A stretch of DNA of 64,000 nt from Vibrio gelatinilyticus (GTDB lineage: Bacteria; Pseudomonadota; Gammaproteobacteria; Enterobacterales; Vibrionaceae): assembly GCF_022836845.1 (NCBI RefSeq), contig NZ_JAJNNZ010000011.1, positions 62,001 through 126,000 on the forward strand, written 5' to 3'. A program made the translations under genes and the position numbers. Below are positions 26,304 through 36,157 of this stretch, in pieces. Each line of letters starts with the position of its first letter. Within the stretch, counting starts at the first letter, position 1. Below the pieces are notes generated by a model. The model did not search any database, was not told the DNA's origin, and worked only from the letters and a program-made list of their open reading frames with translations.

Positions 26304-27761
26304 TTAATTCTCGCCCAATGCGAGCTCGTACATCGAGATGTACTCTTTTGCCGACTCTTGCCAGCTAAAGTCCTTTCTCATCGCTCTGAGCTGCATCTGG
26401 CGCATTTCCGTAGGGTTTTGTAGATAGAACAACACCACTCTCTGTAACGCTATAAGCAAAGCATCATGACAAGGCTCAATAAAACCAAATCCTGTCGCTT
26501 GTGCCGGATTTTCATCGTAATCAACAACGGTATCTTTTAGTCCACCGACTTGTCGCACAATAGGCAACGTGCCATAGGCCATACTGTAGATCTGATTTAA
26601 ACCACAAGCCTCAAACTCAGAGGGCATTAAGAAGAAATCAGCACCAGCTTCTACCAAGTGAGCAAAACGATTACTGTATGCCTCTACAAATGAAAGCTTA
26701 TCACTGTATTGTTCGGCAATATCTTTTAGGTGAGCCGCGATTTCTGGCTCGCCGGTACCGATAATCACCACCTGTACATCATTGAGTAAGAACTTTTCCA
26801 GGATCGGTAAGATATAGTGAAAGCCCTTTTGGTGAGTCAGGCGACACACCATACCGACCATAGGAATATCTCTTTGTGGCAAGTTTAACTCTGTTTGCAA
26901 CAGTGTTTTTGCCGCCAACTTTCCTTGCAACATGTCTTCCAGTTCATCGCTATAAGCCTTTGGCAGGAAGTCATCGTTGCGTGGGTTCCACTCTGAATAG
27001 TCGCAACCGTTGACGATGCCGTGCAGATCTTTAGCTCTGTGTACAAAGTCATCAACTAGGCCATGAGCCCCTAAAGGGGTCACCAGCTCTGCTGCATAAT
27101 TGGGGCTTACTGCATTGATCTTATCAGCAAAAGCAATGCCTGCTCTCAATGTACTGACGTATCCTGGGTCCCACTGCAAAAATTCCATTCCAGATAAGTT
27201 TAATTCCGGAATGATTTCGAGTTGAGGGTAAGAGAAAATGCCTTTAAAAATTGCATTGTGAACCGTGAGTACTGACTTAATGCCGGCAAAGCGCTCATCG
27301 TGTTCGTAGCGAACTTTCAACAAAAATGGGATAAGTGCGGTATGCCAGTCATTGGCATGAACAACACTAGGTTTAATGCCGAGCTTAGGGAGTACATCCA
27401 AGCTTGCCGCCGCAAAAAAACCAAAACGTTCACCGTTGTCGCTGTAAGCTCGATTGTGCTCGGCGTATAACTCGGGACGGTCAAAATACTTATCGCATTC
27501 AATAACGAAAACATCGACACCATCCAGTGCCGTTTTTTTCACTTGATATGCAGTATGGGGCCAATGTTCCAATTCTGTCGATAGAACCAATTCATAGTGT
27601 TCTTTATCAGGCAGTGCCTGATAGCCAGGAATTGCTATCGCAACGTCTTTATCCAGCTCTTGCAACGCTTTTGGCAGAGCCTTGGCTACATCAGCCAAGC
27701 CTCCACTTTTTACCAATCCTTGCGCTTCAGAAACTGGAAACCAAACATCAAGGTTTCTCAT
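26304..27761 (-). CDS. glgA: Glycogen synthase GlgA
   Basis: Adds glucose from ADP-glucose to growing alpha-1,4-glucan chains. The 485-residue GT5 enzyme has the ADP-glucose-binding motif VKSGGLADVAKALP near the N terminus, the VHANDWHTALIPFLLK segment, and the C-terminal EACGLNQIYSMAYGTLPIVRQVGGLKDTV motif. The start is placed at ATG 27761 (MRNLDVWFPVSEA), one base after the glgC stop; a TTG at 27773 lies inside glgC. It is translationally coupled to glgC. Other glycogen genes (glgB, glgP, glgX) are not in the window. Confidence 0.96.
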   Translation of the reverse strand: MRNLDVWFPVSEAQGLVKSGGLADVAKALPKALQELDKDVAIAIPGYQALPDKEHYELVLSTELEHWPHTAYQVKKTALDGVDVFVIECDKYFDRPELYAEHNRAYSDNGERFGFFAAASLDVLPKLGIKPSVVHANDWHTALIPFLLKVRYEHDERFAGIKSVLTVHNAIFKGIFSYPQLEIIPELNLSGMEFLQWDPGYVSTLRAGIAFADKINAVSPNYAAELVTPLGAHGLVDDFVHRAKDLHGIVNGCDYSEWNPRNDDFLPKAYSDELEDMLQGKLAAKTLLQTELNLPQRDIPMVGMVCRLTHQKGFHYILPILEKFLLNDVQVVIIGTGEPEIAAHLKDIAEQYSDKLSFVEAYSNRFAHLVEAGADFFLMPSEFEACGLNQIYSMAYGTLPIVRQVGGLKDTVVDYDENPAQATGFGFIEPCHDALLIALQRVVLFYLQNPTEMRQMQLRAMRKDFSWQESAKEYISMYELALGEN

Positions 27762-27762
27762 T

Positions 27763-28980
27763 CTAGAATCCAACTTTCATCCCTTTCTTGATGACGACAA
27801 CACCTTCTGGTGACACGTGAAATCTTTTCGCATCTAGCTCAAGATCCTCACCAATGACCATTCCAGGTGCAATTTCAACATCTTTGTCAATAATCGTGCG
27901 ACTGATTGTACACCCTGCGCCAATTTTTACATCCCCCAAGATAACGCATTCACTGATTTTTGTTCCTGCTGCAATATTACTGCGATAACCCAGTACAGAC
28001 TTATAGATGGAAGAGCCTTGTACATAGCTACCCCCTGAAATTAAGCTGTCTGTTACCTTAACATTGTGATGCTCAGCATCGACAAACGTGGCAGGTGGCA
28101 ATGGCGGATAATAGGTGTGTAGAGGCCATGAGCGGTTATAAAGAGAAAACTGTGGTTCTTGCTCTAACAGATCCATGTGGGCAGCCCAATAAGAATCAAT
28201 GGTACCCACATCACGCCAGTACGTTGTGTCTTTCTCACCAGGGATTTTGTTGGTCGAGAAATCGTAGACGTAGACTTCACCTTCAGGGAACATCTTAGGA
28301 ATGATATCTTTGCCAAAATCGTGGCTAGATTCTTTGTTGTCAGCATCGATTTCTAACTCATGGCATAGGGACTTAGCGTCAAAGATATAGTTACCCATTG
28401 AAACTAAAGCCATATCTGGATGACCTGGGATAGATTTTGGGTTCTCTGGTTTTTCTTCAAAGCCGATCATCTTGCCATTTTCGTCGACTTCAATGACGCC
28501 AAATTCAGTTGCCTCTTTCAATGGCATACGCAGTGCAGAAACCGTCAGTTTTGCTTCCATACGCTTGTGGAAATCCAGCATTTGGCGAATATCCATTTTG
28601 TAAATATGGTCTGAGCCAAAAATACAGACCTGCTCAGGGTCAGATAATTCAATGAAGCGAATGTTTTGATAGATCGCATCAGCTGTGCCTTCATACCAAC
28701 GTTTGCCATCACGCATCTGTGCTGGAACGGGATCAATGAATCGATCGGTAATTCCAGATAGGTTCCAACCCTTTTTCATATGTAGATAAAGTGATTGCGA
28801 CTTAAACTGTGTTAACACGTAGATCCTCATTAGATCCGCATTAATAAAGTTGTTAAGCGCAAAATCAATGAGGCGATAACTTCCACCAAAAGGAACCGCA
28901 GGTTTGCTGCGCGGCTCCGTTAATGGTCTTAACCTTGAACCTTCGCCACCAGCAAGAATCATTCCTAATACACCAGCCAT
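27763..28980 (-). CDS. glgC: Glucose-1-phosphate adenylyltransferase GlgC
   Basis: Makes ADP-glucose from ATP and glucose-1-phosphate, the committed and allosterically controlled step of bacterial glycogen synthesis. The 405 residues contain the nucleotidyltransferase signature AGGEGSRLRPLTEPRSKPAVPFGG, the substrate region GFEEKPENPK, and a C-terminal left-handed beta helix (about 300-405). It is first in the glgC-glgA operon, with 502 bases of non-coding DNA upstream. Confidence 0.97.
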   Translation of the reverse strand: MAGVLGMILAGGEGSRLRPLTEPRSKPAVPFGGSYRLIDFALNNFINADLMRIYVLTQFKSQSLYLHMKKGWNLSGITDRFIDPVPAQMRDGKRWYEGTADAIYQNIRFIELSDPEQVCIFGSDHIYKMDIRQMLDFHKRMEAKLTVSALRMPLKEATEFGVIEVDENGKMIGFEEKPENPKSIPGHPDMALVSMGNYIFDAKSLCHELEIDADNKESSHDFGKDIIPKMFPEGEVYVYDFSTNKIPGEKDTTYWRDVGTIDSYWAAHMDLLEQEPQFSLYNRSWPLHTYYPPLPPATFVDAEHHNVKVTDSLISGGSYVQGSSIYKSVLGYRSNIAAGTKISECVILGDVKIGAGCTISRTIIDKDVEIAPGMVIGEDLELDAKRFHVSPEGVVVIKKGMKVGF

Positions 28981-29449
28981 TTATTTCTCCGTTCTCGTTA
29001 CAGCCTTGTTAGTCATCATCAAACGCGATACTTTTATTGAGTTCGGGGGATCGTTCGATGACGTATTTTTGTAAACTACAAATTTGGCGGGTTGCCCTAC
29101 CAAGCCTTCGTTAAATCGTATATCAACAAATAAAATTAACCATTAAAGCTATCATTAGATCTTTTGCTTTGCATTTACCTAAATTATCGTTTCTCGTTGA
29201 GATTACAATGCATAATGCTGCATTCTATTAACTTGATTTGACTTTCACTACGAGCTTTGAGTTAGGTCACAGTATGGCGTACTGGAAAATTGGGCGGGTT
29301 ACTTAGTCATTACAAAATTCATACACATTATCAACGTTAAATTTCGAGCCTAGTCCCCCGCAACGTCAAATACCACATGGCTTACAGGAGGACTCTACCG
29401 TTTTATCCGCAAAGCGGTGATTAAAACAATGGTGCAACTTATGCAAAAA
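28981..29449. other. Non-coding region upstream of glgC
   Basis: This stretch between glgC and the topA terminator has no credible gene. It holds the glgC control region. A 15-base palindrome, TTTGTAAACTACAAA (29068-29082), lies about 90 bases upstream of glgC and is a possible operator. GGCGGGTT occurs twice (near 29085 and 29293), and there is an imperfect stem around CCGCAAAGCGG near 29407-29417. I could not fix a promoter with confidence. Confidence 0.5.
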
Positions 29450-29477
29450 AAAGAGCAGCGTTACAACGCTGCTCTTT
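29450..29477 (-). terminator. Intrinsic terminator of topA
   Basis: AAAGAGCAGCG (29450-29460) and CGCTGCTCTTT (29467-29477) form a perfect 11-bp stem, followed on the minus strand by T residues. It begins about 7 bases after the topA stop. Confidence 0.9.
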
Positions 29478-29483
29478 CAACTA

Positions 29484-32111
29484 CTATTTTTTAGGTTTCT
29501 TTCGTTTGTCTGTGATTTCCCATTTGCCGTCTACATAGAGTGCAGTCCAACCCGATGGCTTACCATCAACTTCTGAACGTACATAATTCTCTTTCGATTT
29601 ACGGCTAAAGCGGACCACAGTCGGCTTACCATCAGGATCTGCTGTGGGAGCATCTGCAAGATAATGGAACTTAGGTGATATCCGCTCTTTATATCTCCGT
29701 AACTCCTCTACAAGAGGCGCTCGTGTTTCGCGAGATTTAGGAAAGTTACTCGCGGCCATAAACAGGCCAGAGGCTCCGTCTCTTAATACAAAGTACGCAT
29801 CAGAGTTCTCGCAAGGCAGTTCAGGGAAATGAACGGGATCTTCTTTAGGTGGTGCAATTTCACCATTCTTAAGGATCTTACGGGTGTTTTTACACTCTTC
29901 GTTTGTACACCCCATGTACTTACCAAAACGGCCATTTTTCAATACCATCTCAGAGTTACATTTATCACACTCAACCGTTGGGCCGTCGTATCCTTTAACC
30001 TTGAACTCACCTTTCTCTACGACATAGCCATCACAATTTGGGTTATTACCACATACATGCAATTTACGTTTGTCGTCGATTAGGTAGGCATCCATTGCGG
30101 TTTCGCAAATAGGACAGCGTTTTTTCGCACGCAATGCGGCTGTTTCAACGTCCTCTTCAAGAACATTAATGATGCCTTCTTCGTCACCTAAGTTAATGGT
30201 GGTTTTGCAACGCTCTTTTGGTGGTAAAGCATAACCTGAACACCCTAAGAAAACACCTGTCGATGCTGTACGAATACCCATTTTACGAGAACAAGTTGGG
30301 CATTCAATATCCGTTTCAACGATATGATTTGGCTGCATGCCGCCAATCTCTTCATCAAGCTCGGCTTTTTCTAGATCAGCGGTAAAGTCCGCAAAGAACC
30401 CATTGAGTACGCCTTTCCAATTAGCTTCACCCTCTGCGATTTGGTCGAGCTTCTGCTCCATACGTGCCGTGAAGTCATAGTTCATTAAGTCTTCAAAGCT
30501 GCCGCTCAGACGATCAGAAACAATCTCACCCATTTTCTCTGCATAGAAACGGCGCTGTTCAACTTTAACGTAACCACGATCCTGAATAGTCGAAATGATC
30601 GAAGCGTAAGTCGATGGACGACCAATACCACGCTTTTCTAGTTCTTTCACTAGAGCAGCTTCAGTAAAACGCGCTGGCGGTTTAGTGAAGTGCTGTTTTG
30701 GTTCTAAAGCATCTAGAGACAACTTGTCGCCAATCTGAACCGATGGCAAGATCGCATCTTCGTTTTTACCAAGTGGACGCTGAACACGAGTCCAACCGTC
30801 AAATTTTAGAATACGACCTTTGGCTTTCAAAGTGTATTCTGATGCTTTGACACTGATGGTGGTCGAATCATATTTTGCCGGTGTCATTTGACACGCTACA
30901 AACTGATTCCAAATCAGCGAATAAAGTTTGTGTGCATCCGCTTCCATTCCTTTTAGATCATCAACTTTGACATTAACATCTGAAGGTCGAATCGCTTCGT
31001 GCGCTTCTTGCGCCCCTTCTTTACTGCCGTACCTAATAGGCTTAGCTGGTAGGTAAGCATCGCCAAATTCTTCGCCAATAAAGCCACGTAAGTTCTCTAC
31101 AGCCTCGCTACTCAAGTTGGTAGAATCGGTACGCATATAGGTAATATAACCGCCTTCATACAGACGCTGTGCCAACATCATGGTCTTTTTAACGCCATAG
31201 CCAAGACGAGTACTTGCCGCTTGCTGTAATGTTGATGTGATGTAAGGTGCCGAAGGCTTGCTCTGTGTGGGTCTATCTTCGCGCTTACACACCTCAAAGG
31301 TGGCTTTCTCTAGAGTTGCAACTGCAGTCGATGCTTGAGATTCGTTGACCGGTTTAAAGGCCACACCATCTTTTTGAGCTACGAGCAGACGAAAATCGAC
31401 ATTGTCTTTGGTTTGGGTGTTAGCATGAATATCCCAGAACTCTTCTGGGATGAAAGCGTTAATTTCACGCTCTCGTTCAACGAGCAGCTTAACGGCAACA
31501 GACTGAACACGCCCAGCAGATAGGCCCCTCGCAACTTTCTTCCAAAGCAAAGGAGAAACCATAAAGCCAACCACGCGATCGAGGAAACGACGAGCTTGCT
31601 GCGCGTTGACTCCATCCATACTCAGCTCACCTGGCGATTGGAACGCCTGCTGAATGGCATTTTTTGTGATTTCGTTGAAAACTACACGTTTGTATCGCTC
31701 TTCATCACCACCGATGATCTCGCGAAGGTGCCAAGCGATAGCCTCTCCCTCACGGTCCAAATCGGTTGCGAGATAGACGTGATCTGCATCTTTGGCGAGT
31801 TTTTGTAGCTCGGCAACAACTTTTTCTTTGCCCGGCAGAATTTGATAGTTCGCAGCCCAGTCATGATAAGGGTCAATACCCATTTTCTTGATCAGCGCTT
31901 TACGATCTTTATCTTTCTTAATTCGTGCTTTTTCTTCTGCACTTAAGCCTTTTGTCGAAACCGCAGCTGCTTTTTTGCCTGTACTTTGACCAGCAGTAGG
32001 CAGGTCACGTACGTGTCCTACACTCGATTTTACAATAAAATCTTTACCGAGGTACTTGTTGATAGTCTTGGCTTTAGCTGGCGACTCCACTATTACTAGT
32101 GACTTACCCAT
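29484..32111 (-). CDS. topA: DNA topoisomerase I
   Basis: The type IA topoisomerase that relaxes negative supercoils. At 875 residues it is close to the E. coli length. The N-terminal TOPRIM domain is clear ([34 protein letters not shown]), as is the active-site Tyr in [13 protein letters not shown] (near 327), and the C-terminal part has several four-cysteine zinc ribbons ([29 protein letters not shown]). It is divergent from a yciN-like gene, the same neighbourhood as in E. coli. Confidence 0.97.
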   Translation of the reverse strand: MGKSLVIVESPAKAKTINKYLGKDFIVKSSVGHVRDLPTAGQSTGKKAAAVSTKGLSAEEKARIKKDKDRKALIKKMGIDPYHDWAANYQILPGKEKVVAELQKLAKDADHVYLATDLDREGEAIAWHLREIIGGDEERYKRVVFNEITKNAIQQAFQSPGELSMDGVNAQQARRFLDRVVGFMVSPLLWKKVARGLSAGRVQSVAVKLLVEREREINAFIPEEFWDIHANTQTKDNVDFRLLVAQKDGVAFKPVNESQASTAVATLEKATFEVCKREDRPTQSKPSAPYITSTLQQAASTRLGYGVKKTMMLAQRLYEGGYITYMRTDSTNLSSEAVENLRGFIGEEFGDAYLPAKPIRYGSKEGAQEAHEAIRPSDVNVKVDDLKGMEADAHKLYSLIWNQFVACQMTPAKYDSTTISVKASEYTLKAKGRILKFDGWTRVQRPLGKNEDAILPSVQIGDKLSLDALEPKQHFTKPPARFTEAALVKELEKRGIGRPSTYASIISTIQDRGYVKVEQRRFYAEKMGEIVSDRLSGSFEDLMNYDFTARMEQKLDQIAEGEANWKGVLNGFFADFTADLEKAELDEEIGGMQPNHIVETDIECPTCSRKMGIRTASTGVFLGCSGYALPPKERCKTTINLGDEEGIINVLEEDVETAALRAKKRCPICETAMDAYLIDDKRKLHVCGNNPNCDGYVVEKGEFKVKGYDGPTVECDKCNSEMVLKNGRFGKYMGCTNEECKNTRKILKNGEIAPPKEDPVHFPELPCENSDAYFVLRDGASGLFMAASNFPKSRETRAPLVEELRRYKERISPKFHYLADAPTADPDGKPTVVRFSRKSKENYVRSEVDGKPSGWTALYVDGKWEITDKRKKPKK

Positions 32112-32455
32112 ATTGACTCTAACGTCCTATATCATGTTGCGACGTTTTAATCGCACGATGTTCGAATGTAATTCTTCTTTTTACTATTGAGCGATAAACA
32201 AAGAAGATCAACCTGTTTTTTGGTTTACTACGGTTAATTGGTCGACAATTCACCGCTATTATGGATCACGATGCCTTGGAATTTCGGCAATACTAAACGG
32301 CAAAATACCTATTTAGCCAGCGAATATCGATAAACTATGCATCTCGTCACAATTTACAATCCGCGAAATTGCGGCTTGCTGTACGCATCAAAATTTATTG
32401 AAATAAATGCTATGAATAATAGACTATCGACACATTTTTACTTTAGGTGTTTAAG
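32112..32455. other. Non-coding region between topA and the yciN-like gene
   Basis: The 344 bases hold the divergent control regions of topA and the yciN-like gene. TTGAAA near 32398 followed by TAGACT 16 bases on is a weak plus-strand promoter candidate, and CCGCGAAATTGCGG near 32360 is a small inverted repeat. I see no gene. Confidence 0.4.
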
Positions 32456-32704
32456 ATGTCGAATAAAAAGCCTATCTCACAATTCGATTTGTTATTGATT
32501 GCTAACCAAATAATTCAAGACCACGACGACTATTTAGACGGCATGCGCGCGACTTCTGTTGTCGAGAAAGACATGGTGTTGATCTTCAAAGGTGAGTATT
32601 TCCTCACTGATGAAGGGCTACCATCAGAAAAAACCCCTGCGGCGTTTAATATGTTTAAATATCTCGCACACCATTTATCCCCAGAATTTACGCTTTCCAA
32701 GTAA
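32456..32704 (+). CDS. yciN: YciN-like protein (DUF2498)
   Basis: An 82-residue protein matching E. coli YciN across its length: the LL-ANQIIQDHDDYLDGM region, VLIFKGEYFLTDEGLP and the closing FNMFKYLAHHLSPEF. The function is unknown. The gene is next to topA in E. coli too, and this conserved pairing supports the name. The start is put at the ATG at 32456 (MSNKKPISQF), with TAGGTG six bases upstream; an in-frame GTG is nine bases before. A bidirectional terminator separates it from the convergent aroA. Confidence 0.85.
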   Translation: MSNKKPISQFDLLLIANQIIQDHDDYLDGMRATSVVEKDMVLIFKGEYFLTDEGLPSEKTPAAFNMFKYLAHHLSPEFTLSK

Positions 32705-32709
32705 ATAAA

Positions 32710-32733
32710 AAGTGCCCCTTGTTTGGGGCACTT
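32710..32733. terminator. Shared terminator of yciN-like gene and aroA
   Basis: AAGTGCCCC and GGGGCACTT pair around TTGTTT, between two convergent genes and six bases from the former's stop. The T-run is weak on both sides, but the stem is strong. Confidence 0.75.
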
Positions 32734-32735
32734 CC

Positions 32736-34022
32736 TTATTCAGAACAACTCAATCCTGCCAGCTTTTCGAAATAATCTGGAAACGTTTTAGACGTACATT
32801 TCGGATCATTGATGGTCACAGGTGTATTACTTAGAGCCACTAATGAAAAACACATCGCCATACGATGATCATCATAGGTATCAATGGCTGCATGCGTCAG
32901 TTTTTTCGGTGGATTAACAATTAAGTAGTCCTCCCCTTCTTCAACCTCAGCACCCACTTTCCTTAACTCTGTCGCCATCGCCGATAATCGATCGGTTTCT
33001 TTCACGCGCCAGTTATACACATTTCGGATGGCCGTTGTGCCTTCAGCAAAAAGAGCGGTGGTTGCAATTGTCATTGCGGCGTCCGGGATATGGTTATAAT
33101 CCATATCAATCCCTTTCAATGAACCCTTTCTACAGGCAACAAAATCTTCACCCCATTCGATATGAGCACCCATTTTCTCTAATGCGTGAGCAAATTGAAC
33201 ATCGCCTTGAATACTGTTTTTCCCGATACCTGTGACCTTAACTTCTCCACCTTTTATCGCCGCTGCCGCCAAGAAGTAAGATGCAGACGAAGCGTCACCT
33301 TCGACAAGGAATTGCCCGGGCGAAAGGTACTTTTGACCACCGCGAACAACGAAAGTCTGATACTGGTTGTTTTCGACTTCAACACCAAACTGCTTCATTA
33401 TATGCAATGTAATATCGATGTATGGCTTAGATACCAGTTCACCAACAATATCAATTCGCGTATCGGCTTTCGCTAACGGAGCTGACATTAAAAACGCAGT
33501 TAGAAATTGACTTGATATTGAACCATCGATAGAAACACTCCCGCCTTGAAGTCCACTTCCTTGGATCTTAAGTGGTGGATAATGTTCGTTTTCTAAATAC
33601 TCAATATTTGCCCCAGCTTCTTTTAACGCATCGACAAGGTGACCAATAGGTCTTTCTTTCATGCGAGGCTCGCCAGTAAGCACATACTCGCCCTGACCTA
33701 GACATAACGCTGCCGCTAACGGGCGCATCGCTGTTCCGGCGTTACCCAGAAACAACTCGGTTAGTCCACGCCCCTCAAATGCTCTGCCAAGACCAACCAC
33801 TTTACATTGAGTTCTATCTTCTGAAAGTTGGTATTCAACACCCAATTGACTGAGTGCGTTAAGCATGTGACGAATATCATCACTGTCGAGTAAGTTAGTA
33901 AGGTGAGTGGTACCTTCTGCCAATGCTGCGAGTAGCAAGGCTCGATTAGATACGCTTTTTGAACCCGGTAAATTAACAGTACCAGATACCTCTTTGATGG
34001 GCTGTAGAGTTAGGCTTTCCAT
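32736..34022 (-). CDS. aroA: 3-phosphoshikimate 1-carboxyvinyltransferase (EPSP synthase)
   Basis: The sixth step of the shikimate pathway, joining phosphoenolpyruvate to shikimate-3-phosphate. At 428 residues it is the usual length. Signatures are [20 protein letters not shown] at the N terminus, the [17 protein letters not shown] motif with its glycine at the inhibitor-sensitive position of class I enzymes, [10 protein letters not shown], and [17 protein letters not shown] with [11 protein letters not shown] at the C terminus. It stands alone in this window, convergent with the yciN-like gene. Confidence 0.97.
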   Translation of the reverse strand: MESLTLQPIKEVSGTVNLPGSKSVSNRALLLAALAEGTTHLTNLLDSDDIRHMLNALSQLGVEYQLSEDRTQCKVVGLGRAFEGRGLTELFLGNAGTAMRPLAAALCLGQGEYVLTGEPRMKERPIGHLVDALKEAGANIEYLENEHYPPLKIQGSGLQGGSVSIDGSISSQFLTAFLMSAPLAKADTRIDIVGELVSKPYIDITLHIMKQFGVEVENNQYQTFVVRGGQKYLSPGQFLVEGDASSASYFLAAAAIKGGEVKVTGIGKNSIQGDVQFAHALEKMGAHIEWGEDFVACRKGSLKGIDMDYNHIPDAAMTIATTALFAEGTTAIRNVYNWRVKETDRLSAMATELRKVGAEVEEGEDYLIVNPPKKLTHAAIDTYDDHRMAMCFSLVALSNTPVTINDPKCTSKTFPDYFEKLAGLSCSE

Positions 34023-34312
34023 TCAGTTTTTTCATTCCTTCATTCGTGATCATTTCATCCATTAAGGATCACGATGCAAAATTCTTCGTACTTGCAGACT
34101 ACCCAAATTGATTCGCAAAAACCAGAGTTAATCCAAGCCATTTTTCGTGATGCAATGAGCTCCGACCTCAAGAATTTGTTATAAAACAGTTACCACCCAA
34201 AACGTAAAGTCCAAAAATCACGTTATACTTTTGTATTGAAATAGAACATGATGGGCTACGTAATAGCCTTGATTTAGGCATCGTTTGTAACACTTTTGGG
34301 TCAGTTTTATTA

Positions 34313-35038
34313 ATGGCGATTTATTTATACGAACTCTCATCTTCTGATTATTGGTTTCCTTACCCTGAAGACGCAATGGATGACCCGAATGGGCTATTGG
34401 CGTTTGGGGGAGATTTACATCCAGAACGAATTTTCGCGGCCTATCAGCAAGGCATTTTCCCCTGGTTTGGCCCACAAGAACCCATTCTATGGTGGAGTCC
34501 TGCTCCTAGAGCTGTCTTTGACCCTGTCAGTTATCGCCCTTCTAGAAGCGTTAGAAAGTTCCAGCGAAAGGCTCAGTATACTGTCACTCTTAATCGAGCG
34601 ACTAGTTCCGTCATCGCCAATTGCGCAAGCACTCGGAGCACTGAAGAGACCTGGCTTAACGAGGATATGATCAAGGCCTATATTCGGCTTTCCGAGCAAG
34701 GGATCTGCCATTCGGTAGAGGTATGGCGTGGTTCTGAGTTGGTCGGTGGTCTATACGGGTTATGTATCGGTCAAATGTTTTGCGGTGAGTCTATGTTTTC
34801 AACTCAGGACAACGCATCGAAAATTGCCCTTTGGTACTTTTGTCATCACTTTGCGCTTCATGGTGGTAAACTCATCGACTGTCAGGTCATGAATGATCAC
34901 CTTTTGTCGCTTGGGGCTTTTGAGCTTGATCGAGAAACCTATCTCACTCAGCTGGAGAAACTTCGAGCGCAACCGCTACTAAAAGACTGCTTCACAATGC
35001 AAACTTTACGAGAACCAAATATAAGTAGGGATCCTTAG
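34313..35038 (+). CDS. aat: Leucyl/phenylalanyl-tRNA--protein transferase
   Basis: Adds Leu or Phe from aminoacyl-tRNA to proteins with N-terminal Lys or Arg, making N-degrons for ClpS-ClpAP. The 241-residue protein has the family landmarks: FPYPEDA-type WFPYPEDAMDDPNGLLAFGGDL, QGIFPWFGPQEPILWWSPAPRAV, GGLYGLCIGQMFCGESMFS and LIDCQVMNDHLLSLGA. Its TAG stop overlaps the GTG start of bpt by one base, so the two transferases are co-translated. The 290 bases upstream have no gene. Confidence 0.96.
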   Translation: MAIYLYELSSSDYWFPYPEDAMDDPNGLLAFGGDLHPERIFAAYQQGIFPWFGPQEPILWWSPAPRAVFDPVSYRPSRSVRKFQRKAQYTVTLNRATSSVIANCASTRSTEETWLNEDMIKAYIRLSEQGICHSVEVWRGSELVGGLYGLCIGQMFCGESMFSTQDNASKIALWYFCHHFALHGGKLIDCQVMNDHLLSLGAFELDRETYLTQLEKLRAQPLLKDCFTMQTLREPNISRDP

Positions 35039-35736
35039 TGAATATGGCTCAGGAACAAATAAGGATTGGACTCAGTCGCAATCAACCTTGTAGTTACTTG
35101 CCCAACAAGCAAGAGCGCGTTGCGGTAGTGCTCGAAAAACACTGTCACGAGTCCGATCATTATGAAATGCTATTGGCCAACGGTTTTCGCCGCAGTGGCG
35201 ACACGATTTACAAGCCACAATGCGATTTTTGTCAGGCCTGCCAGGCTTTACGCGTCTCCATAAAAGATTACCAGCCCACAAAAAGTCAGAAGCGTCTTTT
35301 AAATAAGGCGAAAAACCTGCGCTGGGAAATCAAAGATACACTTGATAATAATTGGTACGAATTGTACCAACGCTACATAGAGGAGCGCCATAGCAAGGGC
35401 AGTATGTATCCTCCTAATCAACAGCAATTTTATGATTTTTCTCAGTGTACATGGCTGAACATCAAATACTTACACATCTATGAGCACGATATTTTGATCT
35501 CTGTCGCTATAACCGATAACCTGCAACATAGTGCCAGCGCATTTTATACTTTCTACGACCCCCAACACCCTCTATCGCTAGGCACGCTGTCGGTGTTGAA
35601 GCAATTAGAATATTGTAAAATGGCAGGCAAACAGTGGCTCTACCTTGGTTACCAAATCGACGAATGTTCAGCGATGAACTATAAAACCAACTTTCATCGT
35701 CATCAAAAGCTAGTAAATCAGCGGTGGCGAGGGTAG
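35038..35736 (+). CDS. bpt: Aspartate/glutamate leucyltransferase Bpt
   Basis: Transfers Leu to proteins with N-terminal Asp or Glu, the bacterial counterpart of eukaryotic Ate1, as shown for the Vibrio vulnificus enzyme. The 232 residues contain CSYLPNKQERVAV, the cysteine cluster CDFCQACQALRV, the EERHSKGSMYPP segment and LGTLSVLKQLEYCK. The GTG at 35038 (overlapping the aat stop, TAGTG) has TAGGGA at proper spacing, so I prefer it over the ATG at 35044. infA follows 81 bases downstream. Confidence 0.93.
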   Translation: MNMAQEQIRIGLSRNQPCSYLPNKQERVAVVLEKHCHESDHYEMLLANGFRRSGDTIYKPQCDFCQACQALRVSIKDYQPTKSQKRLLNKAKNLRWEIKDTLDNNWYELYQRYIEERHSKGSMYPPNQQQFYDFSQCTWLNIKYLHIYEHDILISVAITDNLQHSASAFYTFYDPQHPLSLGTLSVLKQLEYCKMAGKQWLYLGYQIDECSAMNYKTNFHRHQKLVNQRWRG

Positions 35737-35817
35737 AATACCCGGCAGCTTTACTTATTGATATTTTAACGGCACAATGCCTGCCGTTAGAAGCGCCACA
35801 TTTCGAAAGAGGATTAA

Positions 35818-36036
<219 letters not shown>

Positions 36037-36060
36037 TCCTTTAGGTTGCACAGAATACAA

Positions 36061-36087
36061 AAAACGGAGCGTCAAGCTCCGTTTTTT
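36061..36087 (+). terminator. Intrinsic terminator of infA
   Basis: ACGGAGC and GCTCCGT form a stem around GTCAA, with A residues before and six T residues after, about 25 bases past the infA stop. Confidence 0.9.
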
Positions 36088-36125
36088 GTATCTTTAAAAT
36101 GGTTATTTCACCTTCTCAGGAAAAG

Positions 36126-36144
36126 GTAGGCCTGGTCGACCTAC
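36126..36144 (-). terminator. Possible terminator of clpA
   Basis: GGTAGG / CCTACC can pair across CCTGGTCGA, with TTTTCC following on the minus strand. It lies about 15 bases past the clpA stop and has a weak T-run. Confidence 0.5.
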
Positions 36145-36157
36145 CCTAAGTTCAATA

